DNA of 64,000 bases, from positions 172,121 through 236,120 of the forward strand of contig NZ_BJTC01000007.1 of the NCBI RefSeq assembly GCF_006829085.1, read 5' to 3'. Position 1 is the first letter of the stretch. Each line of letters opens with the position of its first letter. This DNA is from Chryseobacterium sp. ON_d1 (GTDB lineage Bacteria > Bacteroidota > Bacteroidia > Flavobacteriales > Weeksellaceae). The translations under genes and the position numbers were made by a program. The notes below the pieces were generated by a model. It had not been told where the DNA came from and did not search any database. It saw only the letters and a list, made by a program, of their open reading frames with translations. Positions 1 to 8,739 of this stretch are shown here, in pieces.

Positions 1-186
1 ACTTTAAGCGTATGAAAGAATTATTTTTTTACCTTAAAAATCTGAAATGCCCCTCATTAATATCATCCTTTAGACTTTGAAATCTGGTTTTTAAATACTA
101 GTTTTGACCAGTTAATATCTAAAACAACCCCAACTTCAAACAACAAGAAGTCAGGAGTAATAAAACCATGAATAAAATCACCAATT

Positions 187-1749
187 ATGACAAAAATGAG
201 ATTGTCTCTATTCATTATTACAATTACTGCATTATTTAGTAATTTATTTGGACAAATAACTTCTAAAGAAGTAGATGCACTTGTTATTAATGCAATAAAA
301 AAGTTCAATGTTGCTGGAGCAGCGGTGGCCATTGTAAAAGATGGAAAAATCATTCACAAAAAAGGTTATGGTATAAAATCAATAGACACAAAATTACCTG
401 TTGATGAGTATACAAATTTTGAAATAGCTTCCAATAGTAAAGCTTTTACAACGGCTGCTTTATCAATTTTAGTAGATGAAGGAAAAATCTCCTGGCAAGA
501 TCAGGTGAAAAAATACATTCCTGAATTTAAAATGTACAATGACTATGTAACGGAGAACTTCACTATAGAAGATTTGTTATGCCATCGCAGTGGACTTGGT
601 TTGGGAGTTGGTGATTTAATGATGTTTCCGGACGGTACAGATTTTACCATCAAAGATGTGGTAAAATCTTTTCAGTATTTTGCACCTGTTTCAGGATTTA
701 GGACACAATTTAATTATGATAACCAGCTTTACTTGGTAGCTGGGGAAGTAGTTGCACGGGTAAGTGGAATGAGCTGGGAAACTTTTGTTCAAAAACGTAT
801 TATGGAACCTTTGCAAATGAAAAACTCGTTCAGTTCTGTCAATCAGGTAAAAGATATGAGTTTAATGGCTGCTCCTCATTCCTCAGAATCCGGAACCCTA
901 AAAAAGATATCTTTATATGGAGCAATGATTAATGGTGCTGCCGGAGGAATTGTCTCCAATGTAGATGATATGTCGAAGTGGATGCTTGTGCAATTGAATA
1001 AAGGTAAATATGGTTCTACTTTGGATAAAGAACTCTTTACGAAAGAAAGACAAAATGAAATGTGGACAATACATACTGTAGATAAAGTAAACCCCAATCC
1101 AAGATATAACCAACATTTCAATGGGTATGGTTTGGGCTGGAATTTATCTGATATAAAAGGAAATCTGAGTGTATCACACACAGGTGGTTTGCCTGGAATG
1201 CTTTCTATCGTTAGTATGATTCCTGATCTAAATTTGGGAATTGTTATTTTAACCAATACCGAGAACGGAGGGAGCGGAGTTTTCTCCTCAGTCAGCCAAA
1301 CCATTATTGACAGCTATCTGGGGCTTAACGATTTTGGATGGGTAGATAAATATGCAGCCTATTTTCAGTCGAAGAAAAGCAGTGGAGATGATGTTACCCA
1401 AAAAGTTTGGGAAACAGTAAGTAAAGCAAAGAATATAACCATAAAGAATGAGAATGTAATTGGGATATATGAAGATAAATGGTTCGGAAAAATTGAAATT
1501 TTTTCCAAAGGAAATCAATTGTGGTTTAAATCTTACCGTTCGCCAAAGCTAAATGGACCTATGAGTTTTTATAAGGCAAATACGTTTGCTGTTCAATGGG
1601 ATTATAAAGATATGAATTGTGATGCATTCGCTATGTTTAGCTTAGATGAAGAAGGCAAAGCACAAAGTATAAAGATGAAAGGCATATCACCTAATATAGA
1701 TTTTAGTTTTGACTTTCAGGATTTGGATTTTCAAAAAATAAAAAACTAG
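187..1749 (+). CDS. Secreted serine beta-lactamase-like hydrolase
   Basis: A 520-residue exported serine hydrolase of the class C beta-lactamase / penicillin-binding fold. An N-terminal hydrophobic signal ends near residue 22 (FGQ). The active-site serine motif SNSK lies at about 81-84, the YxN motif (YDN) at about 176-178, and an HTGG third motif near 331. A C-terminal extension of about 130 residues past the catalytic domain, with beta-rich DUF3471-like character, follows. The family includes esterases, D-aminopeptidases and peptidases as well as beta-lactamases, so the substrate is not predictable. ATG 187 or ATG 196 are both possible starts. The gene stands alone on the plus strand and is followed by a strong hairpin terminator. 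Confidence 0.85.
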   Translation: MTKMRLSLFIITITALFSNLFGQITSKEVDALVINAIKKFNVAGAAVAIVKDGKIIHKKGYGIKSIDTKLPVDEYTNFEIASNSKAFTTAALSILVDEGKISWQDQVKKYIPEFKMYNDYVTENFTIEDLLCHRSGLGLGVGDLMMFPDGTDFTIKDVVKSFQYFAPVSGFRTQFNYDNQLYLVAGEVVARVSGMSWETFVQKRIMEPLQMKNSFSSVNQVKDMSLMAAPHSSESGTLKKISLYGAMINGAAGGIVSNVDDMSKWMLVQLNKGKYGSTLDKELFTKERQNEMWTIHTVDKVNPNPRYNQHFNGYGLGWNLSDIKGNLSVSHTGGLPGMLSIVSMIPDLNLGIVILTNTENGGSGVFSSVSQTIIDSYLGLNDFGWVDKYAAYFQSKKSSGDDVTQKVWETVSKAKNITIKNENVIGIYEDKWFGKIEIFSKGNQLWFKSYRSPKLNGPMSFYKANTFAVQWDYKDMNCDAFAMFSLDEEGKAQSIKMKGISPNIDFSFDFQDLDFQKIKN

Positions 1750-1827
1750 TAGATCTGGGATTAAAAATAAGGAGTACCCCCAAATTTAATAACCATTCCA
1801 GTCGCCAAAAGAAGATATAAGTAAAAA

Positions 1828-1858
1828 AATGTGGACTGCTAGGTCCACATTCTTTTTT
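1828..1858 (+). terminator. Intrinsic terminator after the first serine hydrolase
   Basis: Perfect 9-bp stem AATGTGGAC (1828-1836) / GTCCACATT (1843-1851), loop TGCTAG, followed by CTTTTTTA. It lies 79 bases downstream of the stop codon of the plus-strand serine hydrolase. Confidence 0.8.
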
Positions 1859-2010
1859 ATAAAGCTCCACATTTGATTTTCCTTATATAATCATCAATGG
1901 ACTACTTGACAAAATTTATTACATTATTCTCCCATACCATACGAATTCTTTCGTGTGGATTTAAATATCATAAATCAAGCATTATAATAGCAATTAAGAT
2001 ATGATTGCTT

Positions 2011-2139
2011 AAGAATAAAAATGGCGCCAACTATAAAAAGTTGGCGCCTTTTGGCTTTTTAGTGAACTTGACAGGACTCTATTCAAACCATTTATTAGCA
2101 GATATTGACAATATTTTGAAGGTTTTAAATGATATTTAA
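2011..2139 (+). repeat. Intergenic hairpin element, copy A
   Basis: Perfect 10-bp stem GGCGCCAACT (2023-2032) / AGTTGGCGCC (2039-2048) with loop ATAAAA, then a conserved tail to 2139. The tail, read from TTTTTAGTGAACTTGAC, stays open to a TAA at 2137-2139 and would encode FLVNLTGLYSNHLL followed by ADIDNILKVLNDI. The same tail follows the hairpins near 17.33 and 48.67 kb. The 434-base gap 1750-2183 holds this element and the terminator and no gene. Confidence 0.7.
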
Positions 2140-2183
2140 ATTTATGTATCCTAAATAAAACTGTTATTATGAGCGAATTATTT

Positions 2184-3230
2184 TTATTTTACATTAAGAT
2201 CATTATACAAGTTATCAACCACTTTTTCTAAAATTTCTCCTGTTTCATTAAAGCTGGTGTTTGTTAATATAGATATCCCAATATTTTGTTTAGGATAGAT
2301 TACAAACCAATTCTGCATTCCGTAAATACCGCCGTTATGTCTGTAAATTAATAGATTATCATTTTCTATGATGTACCAATGATATCCTTCCCAAAAATCA
2401 GAACCCTCTTTGTGTAATTTTCTATGAGATTCGTTTACAACAGGATTTGATTGATCAAGCTGCAATTTCATATATTTCACTAAATCTGGAGCCGTAGAGT
2501 GTAATCCCGAAATTCCACCCCATAAAGTTCTGTTGTAGTTGGGCATTAATTCATTTTTATCGTTATAACCTTTTACTAATCTTTTTCTATCATTTTCATT
2601 GAGTGTAAATTTGGTTTGGTTCATTTTATTGGGCTTTAAAATAAATTCAATAACCAATTGCTCAAAAGATTTTTGATACACTTTTTCAAGAATATATGCG
2701 GTTAACTCTGGAGCTGTGTTGGAATAAGAATAGACTTCTCCGGGCTTCGTTTCAATTTTGATGAGTGTCAATCCTCCAAAAAAAGCCTTTTTATTTTCAC
2801 TTTTTAGAGGCATATTAGGAAAACCACTTGTATGTGTGATAAGATGTTTGATTGTTATAGGTTCTCCTTTAAATTCTAAATTGGGATAAGGCTCATCAAG
2901 ATAGATTCTAATATCATCATCTAAGTTTATTTTTTTATCAAGTACGGCTTTTGCAGCTACATAACCTGTAAAAGTCTTAGTTACAGAAGCCAATTCATAA
3001 AGTGTAGAATCGTTTGGCTTGTTTCCTTTTCCAATCATTAATTCTCCAAAATGTTTTATGGTAGATTCTCCATTTTTAAGCACTGCAATAGAAACTGAAT
3101 GGAATCTTTTATCTTTCAATAACTGAAGCACATTTTTTGTAATCGCATTTTCAACCTTTTGTTGATTGATTTGCTGAACACTTTTACAACCAACTAAGAC
3201 AAAAAATAAAATAACGGATAAATATTTCAT
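2184..3230 (-). CDS. Serine hydrolase lipoprotein (beta-lactamase family)
   Basis: A 348-residue lipoprotein. The lipobox LVGC places the lipidated Cys at residue 15. The beta-lactamase/DD-peptidase fold is shown by SVTK at about 82-85 (catalytic Ser and Lys), YSN at about 169-171 and HNGG near 294. It is shorter than the plus-strand hydrolase at 187-1749 because it has only the catalytic domain. It lies 31 bp downstream of an alpha/beta hydrolase on the same strand, and the two are probably co-transcribed. The substrate is unknown; cell-wall peptides or small esters are typical for the family. Confidence 0.85.
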   Translation of the reverse strand: MKYLSVILFFVLVGCKSVQQINQQKVENAITKNVLQLLKDKRFHSVSIAVLKNGESTIKHFGELMIGKGNKPNDSTLYELASVTKTFTGYVAAKAVLDKKINLDDDIRIYLDEPYPNLEFKGEPITIKHLITHTSGFPNMPLKSENKKAFFGGLTLIKIETKPGEVYSYSNTAPELTAYILEKVYQKSFEQLVIEFILKPNKMNQTKFTLNENDRKRLVKGYNDKNELMPNYNRTLWGGISGLHSTAPDLVKYMKLQLDQSNPVVNESHRKLHKEGSDFWEGYHWYIIENDNLLIYRHNGGIYGMQNWFVIYPKQNIGISILTNTSFNETGEILEKVVDNLYNDLNVK

Positions 3231-3261
3231 TGTAACAATTTATAACTTAATGAGGAATATA

Positions 3262-4197
3262 TTAATCTAATGTTTTAATGATTGTATTTTGAAACTTTTC
3301 AGATTCATCTTTGTGAATTTGATGTCCTGAGTTTTCATATAAAAATAAATCTTTCTTAAGCGCTTTCACTTGCTGATAGTATTCTTCTGTAATGGAAGTT
3401 AACGTTTGAATATCATTTTTACCGACAAAGAAGTAAACTGGACAATTGACTTTCTTTAAAGTTTTTGGTAAATCAATTTTCATTACTTCATTCCACGCAG
3501 GAGACCAGGTTTTTGACCATTGAAGAAAGCCTTTTTTGAAATCGTCACTTGTTACATATTGCTTACCATCTTTATAAAAAAGCCACTTTCTTAAGTAAAA
3601 CATAGATTCGTCATTAGAAAAAGGAAAATGTACTTTTGACAATTCTTCCATAGCAACAGAGTTGTCTTTAAAATAAATTTTTAATGTTTTAAGCAATTCT
3701 TTCTCACTCGCAAGTTGGCTTATTACAGGATTGACAGCATAATATGCGTGCAATAATCCGGGATGATTTCTAACAATATAAAATCCTAAAGCATTTCCCC
3801 AAGAGCTGCCTAACAGATAAAGCTTTTTGTGATTCAGTTTCTTGAGCAGGAAATTAATAACCTCATAAGTATCTTTTCCCATAAGTTCTACTGACGGCTG
3901 AATGGGTGAAGGATTTAATTCTAATGTTTTTCCCGCATCTCTTTGGTCCCATTGAACAATCGTAAATTTATTCTTTAAAATATTGGTGAAAGAATCCGCA
4001 TTTTTCATCATTGAACTTCCGGGACCGCCTGATAAAAATAGCAGAATTGGTTTATTGGCATCATCAGTTTTGATTTCTATGGCTTGTTTTATTCCACCAA
4101 TTTCTACATTTAGGAGAGTGTCCATTTTTACGGTTTGTAATTGTGATAAACAAAATACAGACATCAGTAAAAAAACAAAAAGACTTATTTTTTTCAT
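3262..4197 (-). CDS. Secreted alpha/beta hydrolase (proline iminopeptidase-like)
   Basis: A 311-residue alpha/beta hydrolase with an N-terminal signal (cleavage near LSQ). The oxyanion-loop motif LSGGPGSS at about 55-62 is typical of prolyl iminopeptidase-type enzymes. The nucleophile elbow GSSWGN puts Ser at about 132, the acid is likely in GKND near 262, and the His is in SGHQIH near 294. Whether it is a peptidase or an esterase cannot be told from sequence. It is the first gene of a two-gene minus-strand unit with the serine hydrolase lipoprotein. Confidence 0.8.
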   Translation of the reverse strand: MKKISLFVFLLMSVFCLSQLQTVKMDTLLNVEIGGIKQAIEIKTDDANKPILLFLSGGPGSSMMKNADSFTNILKNKFTIVQWDQRDAGKTLELNPSPIQPSVELMGKDTYEVINFLLKKLNHKKLYLLGSSWGNALGFYIVRNHPGLLHAYYAVNPVISQLASEKELLKTLKIYFKDNSVAMEELSKVHFPFSNDESMFYLRKWLFYKDGKQYVTSDDFKKGFLQWSKTWSPAWNEVMKIDLPKTLKKVNCPVYFFVGKNDIQTLTSITEEYYQQVKALKKDLFLYENSGHQIHKDESEKFQNTIIKTLD

Positions 4198-4273
4198 TAT
4201 TTCTAAGTTTTAATTTGACTTTAAATATGTTGGTGCAAATATGCTGTAGAAAGTTTTGAAAAACGTCCGTGTA

Positions 4274-4313
4274 AAAAAAGTCGGACTCATTTTATTGATT
4301 AAAATGAGTCCGA
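4274..4313 (-). terminator. Terminator of the AraC-type regulator gene
   Basis: Perfect 14-bp inverted repeat TCGGACTCATTTTA (4281-4294) / TAAAATGAGTCCGA (4300-4313) with loop TTGAT. Read on the minus strand it is followed by a run of seven T (complement of 4273-4279), so it ends the regulator gene whose stop is at 4357. Confidence 0.85.
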
Positions 4314-4356
4314 TTATCTACAATACAAAGTTCGAGTATTTACAATTATTTAATTA

Positions 4357-5481
4357 TCAATTGTTTCTGAATTCTGTTGGTGTTTGATTCGTATATTTTT
4401 TAAAAGAGGTATGGAAAGAAGATTTTGAATTGAAACCTACTTCATATAAGATTTCTAAAACGGTTAATTCTCTTTTTGTGGGGTCTTTTAGAATGGTCAT
4501 TGCTTTTTTAATGCGATATTCATTCACGAAATCAAAAAAGTGCTGATTGATATGCTGATTAATTAAAACAGATAAATCTCGAACTGGAATTTTTACCTGA
4601 TTTGCCAATTCCTGAATCGTTAATGAAGGTTCTAAAAAGGGTTCTTTTTCAACCATAAAATTTCTGAGCTGTTCGATTTGAAAATTTTTTGTGTCATCGG
4701 TTTTATTCTCAGTTTTCGGAGTTTCAACAAAATTTTCTGTTGGTTGTAAGGTAGAATCAATTCTTCGAAAAAGCTCAGGATGATTTAATGCTTTTAAAAT
4801 AAACCAACAGGCAGTTAATAAAAAAACTGTTCCGGCAACAATATTCAACCAGATAAATAAATCCCTATCCTGCGTGTATCTTACGATGTTTTTTATGATA
4901 ATACATAAGTGGATGAATAAGAAAATCTTTGTAAGCTGAGACAGCCATTTGTATGATAAAGTGTTTGGATCAGTGTAGTTTTCAAGGTAGATCTTCTTGT
5001 ATTTTTTAAGGATAAGAAATATACCAACGATATAAAAGAAATATTGCAGTTCTGCGATTGCCTGATAAAAAAACATTTCAGGGGAATGCCACATATCTTT
5101 AAAGAACAACTCTTTAGCGGCTCCTTCTGCCATAAAAAGTCTTGGAACTAAAATTAAATTGGCAACAATAAACGGAATAAGATGCAGTAAATGCTTTCTT
5201 TTTAAGGTGAAATCAGAGTAACAAACGGCATTAACGTACAGATAAAAAAGAGGCATTACCAATAAATAGGCAGATATTTTGAAAGCTTTCAGATTATAGC
5301 TATCTGTAAAAAGATGCATAAAAAGTCCGCTGATATCAATGGCATTAATGATAAGGAATGCTGCAAATAATCTGTTTTCCAGTTTTCTTTCTGTCTTTAC
5401 CGTTAATAAAAATACGGCAAGCAGCAGCGATACAAAAACGGCAATCGCAGCAATAACTTCCAGAAAATTGAGTTTATCCAT
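4357..5481 (-). CDS. Membrane-anchored AraC-family regulator
   Basis: About 374 residues from the preferred start at 5481 (MDKLNFLEV); an upstream ATG at 5541 would add 20 residues. The N-terminal half carries about six or seven hydrophobic helices (7TM-like sensor region). After a charged linker (PTENFVETPK), the last 100 residues form an AraC/XylS DNA-binding domain with two helix-turn-helix motifs. The second has the family signature EILYEVGFNSKSSFHTSFKK followed by TPTEFR. This architecture is common in Bacteroidetes, and the protein probably responds to an envelope or small-molecule signal. A strong terminator follows. The downstream hydrolase pair might be its target, but nothing shows this. 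Confidence 0.85.
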   Translation of the reverse strand: MDKLNFLEVIAAIAVFVSLLLAVFLLTVKTERKLENRLFAAFLIINAIDISGLFMHLFTDSYNLKAFKISAYLLVMPLFYLYVNAVCYSDFTLKRKHLLHLIPFIVANLILVPRLFMAEGAAKELFFKDMWHSPEMFFYQAIAELQYFFYIVGIFLILKKYKKIYLENYTDPNTLSYKWLSQLTKIFLFIHLCIIIKNIVRYTQDRDLFIWLNIVAGTVFLLTACWFILKALNHPELFRRIDSTLQPTENFVETPKTENKTDDTKNFQIEQLRNFMVEKEPFLEPSLTIQELANQVKIPVRDLSVLINQHINQHFFDFVNEYRIKKAMTILKDPTKRELTVLEILYEVGFNSKSSFHTSFKKYTNQTPTEFRNN

Positions 5482-5719
5482 TTGATCTTTTTTGCAAAAA
5501 TAGGATATAAGTGAGGAAGAAAAATGATTGATAATAGTCATTTTTAAAATATTGTATTTTGATTATGTTCTATTACTTAAAATAATATTCTCATTAAATA
5601 AAAATGGTGCTAACTATATACTTTAATGTATCAACAGAATCTTAGTAATTTGTGAGATATATCATTTTCTGAAAAATTATTTATTAGTATTTCGAATCTA
5701 AATTTTCTAAAACATTAAA

Positions 5720-5830
5720 AAAGATTATTTTGGAATCAAAAAAAATGGCTCAATTTAGATTAAATTGGAGCCATTTGGGTGTTTGTGACCTTAACGAGTG
5801 TATCTTCAAACACTTTTATTGATGATTTGG
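5720..5830 (+). repeat. Intergenic hairpin element, copy C
   Basis: Stem AAATGGCTC-AATTT (about 5743-5756) pairs with AAATT-G-GAGCCATTT (about 5762-5776) with one bulged G. A tail beginning TGGGTGTTTGTGACCTTAACGAG follows and is diverged from the other copies. The upstream bases (AAAAAAGATTA... to the A-rich run) also match the copy near 48.66 kb. The 725-base gap 5542-6266 holds no gene I can support. A further hairpin lies at 6119-6142. Confidence 0.6.
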
Positions 5831-6118
5831 TTAGATTAAGCAAAATTAAAAATGAATTATGTCCCCCAATTTATCATACAAACTCTATTAGACTTTTGTT
5901 TAATGCAATTAAGTTTTCAACACTTGTAGAAATTACTGTTGGAATAATAACTGTTTATTTGGCTGTTCGTTCTTGTACCCATAAACGAAGAGATCTCGAA
6001 ACATTTGGTGGGAAATTTAGAAAGGACCTATAGAAATCCTTATCGTTTAATAAGTCTTCTTTGTCTATCATAACTATGTAATGGTTAAAAAATAATAAAA
6101 AGTTATTTCCGTAAAATT

Positions 6119-6148
6119 TTTTGAGCTCTAAGGGGCTCAAAATTTTCC
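6119..6148. terminator. Hairpin, probable terminator
   Basis: Stem TTTTGAGC (6119-6126) / GCTCAAAA (6135-6142) flanked by T-rich runs on both strands. It lies downstream of the minus-strand operon ending at 6267 and could serve it, although at a distance of over 100 bases. Confidence 0.45.
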
Positions 6149-6266
6149 AGAGTAACTTTTTAACTTACACAGTTAATGAGACACTACCAAAAAAATAATA
6201 GTAATGACGGTATATTGGATTAATTCCATTTAATTCCTTATCTGAATAAGGTTTGATTAGTAATTG

Positions 6267-6530
6267 TCAAATAACATCATAACCATTCACTCCCAAAATA
6301 AAGTAATGTTCAATTATTCTTTGAGCTTTCTTGCACATCGATAAAAGATCATTTACTGATGTGTTGTCGAAACTAAAGTCATCATGGGTTTTCACAATAT
6401 ATTCAGTTACTATTTCAATATTCATTAAATCAATTTCTGTTACATCGGTTTTCAGCCTATTTTCTTCTTTGAAGAAAGGAATTTTACGGAAAATAGAATC
6501 GTTAAACCGAAAGAGATGTATTGTTTTCAT
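6267..6530 (-). CDS. Small conserved hypothetical protein, '..YDVI' family, copy 1
   Basis: An 87-residue protein with no signal or membrane segment. It is clearly paralogous to the protein at 16405-16674: shared MKTIHLF start, RK(I/L)PFFKEE(N/C)RL, the acidic helix VTE(Y/F)I, DLLSMC(K/R) and the end IIEHYF....(G/D)YDVI. I do not recognise a named family. It lies 44 bases below the 265-residue hypothetical gene on the same strand and is probably the last gene of the cupin operon. Having two copies in a region of stress-type genes (CsbD, CinA-like, cation antiporter) suggests a general stress role, which is inference. Confidence 0.7.
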   Translation of the reverse strand: MKTIHLFRFNDSIFRKIPFFKEENRLKTDVTEIDLMNIEIVTEYIVKTHDDFSFDNTSVNDLLSMCKKAQRIIEHYFILGVNGYDVI

Positions 6531-6573
6531 TGTAAACTATTTAATAGGATGTAAAATTTAGGTTGAGGCTTTG

Positions 6574-7371
6574 TCAAGAAAGCTTATCTTTTATTTTTCT
6601 GTAGATCCTTTTTTTAGTTAAGGTACGTTCTGATGGTAATGGGTACAAGCCGCCTGAAAGGATATACAATAAGCTGCCCCAAAAATTATTTTTCCTACAT
6701 AATTCATGACTGTAGTTAGTTAATATTTTTATGTATTCGTGTTCATAGTCCTTTGCTTCCTGTAATGTGTAATTTTCTGGAATATCTTTAATAATATCCA
6801 TAACATTTTGGTTAAAGGTTATAGGTGAATATTTTTCTATAAAGTCTAATTCAAGCCTGCACATCCCGATAAGTGGAGTAAGTAAAGAAAAAATTTCATC
6901 ATAAAAATTATAAATATTTACCTTCCAAGATAATCTTTCTTCTTCCGGTAAAATCTGAATAGTCAACAGAATAAGTTTTTTATGGATTACTTCCATTTCA
7001 TCTGTGTAGAGTTTGTTTTGCTGCCAGAATATGAGTGAATTGATTTTATTTTTTTTAATAATATTTCCCAGTATATATTCAAACTGGATTTTAATATTCT
7101 TTATGTTCTCACTCAGGTCTTCTAAAACAGACTGCCACATGTTATGCTGGCTTAAACTGCAATATGTGCTAAATATCAATCTTGATTTGTTAATAAGCTG
7201 CTGTAATTCTTTTAACATTCTAAGAATTTCTTTAGCGTCTCTTTCTAAGGTGATGTTGGTATTTCGCAGATAGAACAGAGAGGTAAACTGGGAATAATAG
7301 GCTCTTCTTGAAATATTTTTTTTATTTCTGAGTCCCGATTTGCTCTTTGGATGCTTGATTAACTTTTTCAT
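6574..7371 (-). CDS. Hypothetical protein, 265 aa
   Basis: A mostly alpha-helical soluble protein, preferred start MKKLIKHP at 7371; an upstream ATG at 7392 would overlap the preceding gene. It has a basic N-terminus, long amphipathic helices in the middle and a basic C-terminus (TKKRIYRKIKDKL). I see no signal peptide, membrane helix or known motif. It sits in the minus-strand run cupin, 76-aa protein, this gene, '..YDVI' protein, with gaps of a few bases, so it is part of that operon. Function unknown. Confidence 0.65.
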   Translation of the reverse strand: MKKLIKHPKSKSGLRNKKNISRRAYYSQFTSLFYLRNTNITLERDAKEILRMLKELQQLINKSRLIFSTYCSLSQHNMWQSVLEDLSENIKNIKIQFEYILGNIIKKNKINSLIFWQQNKLYTDEMEVIHKKLILLTIQILPEEERLSWKVNIYNFYDEIFSLLTPLIGMCRLELDFIEKYSPITFNQNVMDIIKDIPENYTLQEAKDYEHEYIKILTNYSHELCRKNNFWGSLLYILSGGLYPLPSERTLTKKRIYRKIKDKLS

Positions 7372-7378
7372 TAGAATT

Positions 7379-7609
7379 TTATTGTAGATCATTTTTCTTC
7401 ATAGTTCCTTTTTCAAAGGATTTTTGTTGTATGATAAGGGAAACAAGATATTGTCTTAAATCTTTTATCGTAATATTTTTTTCTTTCTCAGAAAAAAATA
7501 ATGGAGTTTCATCTAGAAGTTCATACAGTTCAGGAAATTCTTTTTGGATTTCAACTGTTTTTTTAAATATCTTTTTCGTTAAAATAGATATAGTGTTTAG
7601 ATTATTCAT
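7379..7609 (-). CDS. Small hypothetical protein in cupin operon
   Basis: A 76-residue soluble protein with no recognised domain. It contains helical stretches around FKKTVEIQKEFPELYELL and DLRQYLVSLIIQQK. Its start overlaps the cupin gene's end by 8 bases, which implies translational coupling, and its stop is 7 bases before the preferred start of the next gene. Function unknown. Confidence 0.6.
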   Translation of the reverse strand: MNNLNTISILTKKIFKKTVEIQKEFPELYELLDETPLFFSEKEKNITIKDLRQYLVSLIIQQKSFEKGTMKKNDLQ

Positions 7610-7958
7610 AGCCGCTTTTTATTATTGTTAATATCATCTTAAAGCGTTTATTTCCTTTTATTGAATGACGTTTATGGGCAGGAACGATAATGCATTCACC
7701 TTCTTCCATAAAGTAAGAAGCTTCGTCTATAATGATTTCAGCTTTACCTTCAATGATCTGTGCAACAGTATCGAAAGGAGATATCTTTTCAGATAACCCT
7801 TCTTTGTCATCAAAAGATAAAACACTGATATTACCGGTCAGTTTTTCAAGTATGTTTTTACTGACTACAGAATTTGGAATGTAATCTACAATCTGGCTTG
7901 TAATATATACTTTCGATTTTTCAAGTTCTCTATGATTCATCACTGTGGATTTAAACAT
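7602..7958 (-). CDS. Cupin-domain protein
   Basis: A 118-residue single-domain cupin. The C-terminal half shows the beta-barrel pattern with VAQIIEGKAEIIIDE, then EEGECIIVPAHKRHSIKG. The terminal His of the second cupin motif is present (HKRH) but the canonical metal-binding HxH of the first motif is not obvious. It resembles small cupins co-located with stress genes in Bacteroidetes. It is first of a four-gene minus-strand operon. Ligand unknown. Confidence 0.75.
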   Translation of the reverse strand: MFKSTVMNHRELEKSKVYITSQIVDYIPNSVVSKNILEKLTGNISVLSFDDKEGLSEKISPFDTVAQIIEGKAEIIIDEASYFMEEGECIIVPAHKRHSIKGNKRFKMILTIIKSGYE

Positions 7959-7983
7959 AAAAAGAGCACATGGTATTGTAAAT

Positions 7984-8019
7984 AAAAGGGACAGAACTGT
8001 CTAATATTCCATCCCTTTT
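7984..8019 (-). terminator. Probable terminator of csbD
   Basis: Inverted repeat AAAAGGGA (7984-7991) / TCCCTTTT (8012-8019) with a 20-base loop, between the csbD stop (8081) and the cupin start (7958). Read on the minus strand the stem ends in TCCCTTTTATTT. Confidence 0.5.
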
Positions 8020-8080
8020 TCCAGTGAAAGCGTTTGATAAATATATCTTTTCATTGGCTTTAACTGTCCTTGAAAACAAT

Positions 8081-8299
8081 TTATGAAAGATTGATTTCTT
8101 TGATAATATTGAGAACTTCTTCACGGTTTTTTCTTAATCTGTTTCCGATTCTTTCCAGCATTTCCTTTTCTTTACCTTCTTCAAGCTTCAGGTCGTGGTC
8201 CGTTAATGTTGAAAATTTTTCTTTCAATTGTTTTGATTGCACATCCCAGTCTCCTGGAATTTTGAAAGATTGGTTGCCTTTGTTGTGGTTTGTGTCCAT
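8081..8299 (-). CDS. CsbD-family stress protein
   Basis: A 72-residue hydrophilic protein with the CsbD pattern: a leading GDWDVQSKQLKEKFSTLT, then DHDLKLEEGKEKEMLERIG and a closing amphipathic helix. CsbD-like proteins are small general-stress proteins of unknown biochemistry. A decayed second copy lies at 11308-11379, and the upstream DNA of both is conserved for about 100 bases, so the promoter was duplicated with the gene. A hairpin terminator follows. Confidence 0.75.
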   Translation of the reverse strand: MDTNHNKGNQSFKIPGDWDVQSKQLKEKFSTLTDHDLKLEEGKEKEMLERIGNRLRKNREEVLNIIKEINLS

Positions 8300-8420
8300 A
8301 AGGTAGGTTTTAGTGTAACTTCATTGCTACAATACAAAGTTGGGAATTTATTAATCTATTGTATTACAGATTGTTTCTTTTATGTTGCACATATCACACT
8401 TTTACAAAATTCCAGCTTAT
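8300..8420 (-). promoter_or_regulatory. Conserved csbD upstream region
   Basis: About 100 bases upstream of the csbD start match the DNA upstream of the decayed csbD copy (11380-11480). Shared blocks are GTAACTT.ATTGCT.CA.TACAA.GT and TATTACAG.TTGTTTTT.TAT(G)TTGCA..TATCACAC. Conservation around a dead copy implies it carried the promoter when duplicated. The remaining bases to 8739 hold no gene I can support. Confidence 0.5.
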
Positions 8421-8739
8421 TTTGAACATCTGAAATGTGGTTGATCATAAAAGCAGTGTTTGATGACTCCTTATAAAGTAATGGAGGTGGTTAAGTCTAG
8501 GAAATGATTACAAACTTAAAATACTGCTCGATAATTCCAAATAAGTGATTGATTATTTGTATCTTGCTGAATAATTGCATTGAGCTGACAATCTGGACTC
8601 AAAGAACCAGTGTATTCACTTCTTTTTCTTTCATTATTTAATACTTCCGGCATACCTCTCTGTTCACTTCAAATCATTTATAAAACTGTTTTTGAAAAGG
8701 AGAATATAAATCTGCTGATTCTCTCCAAAAGAGAATTCA

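Noticed and set aside
2049..2080. TTGACA-like box in the hairpin tails read as a sigma-70 promoter
   Set aside because: No suitably spaced -10 or TAnnTTTG box, and the copies are not placed ahead of genes consistently.
5779..6033. 84-aa plus-strand frame after hairpin copy C, and the overlapping minus frame 5955-6140
   Set aside because: It begins inside the repeat tail, has no ribosome binding site and no recognisable family; treated as part of the element and flanking non-coding DNA.
7601..8060. CRISPR-like or tandem repeats
   Set aside because: No regularly spaced direct repeats were found here or elsewhere; the repeats seen are dispersed hairpins or the three-copy block at 62.9-63.4 kb.
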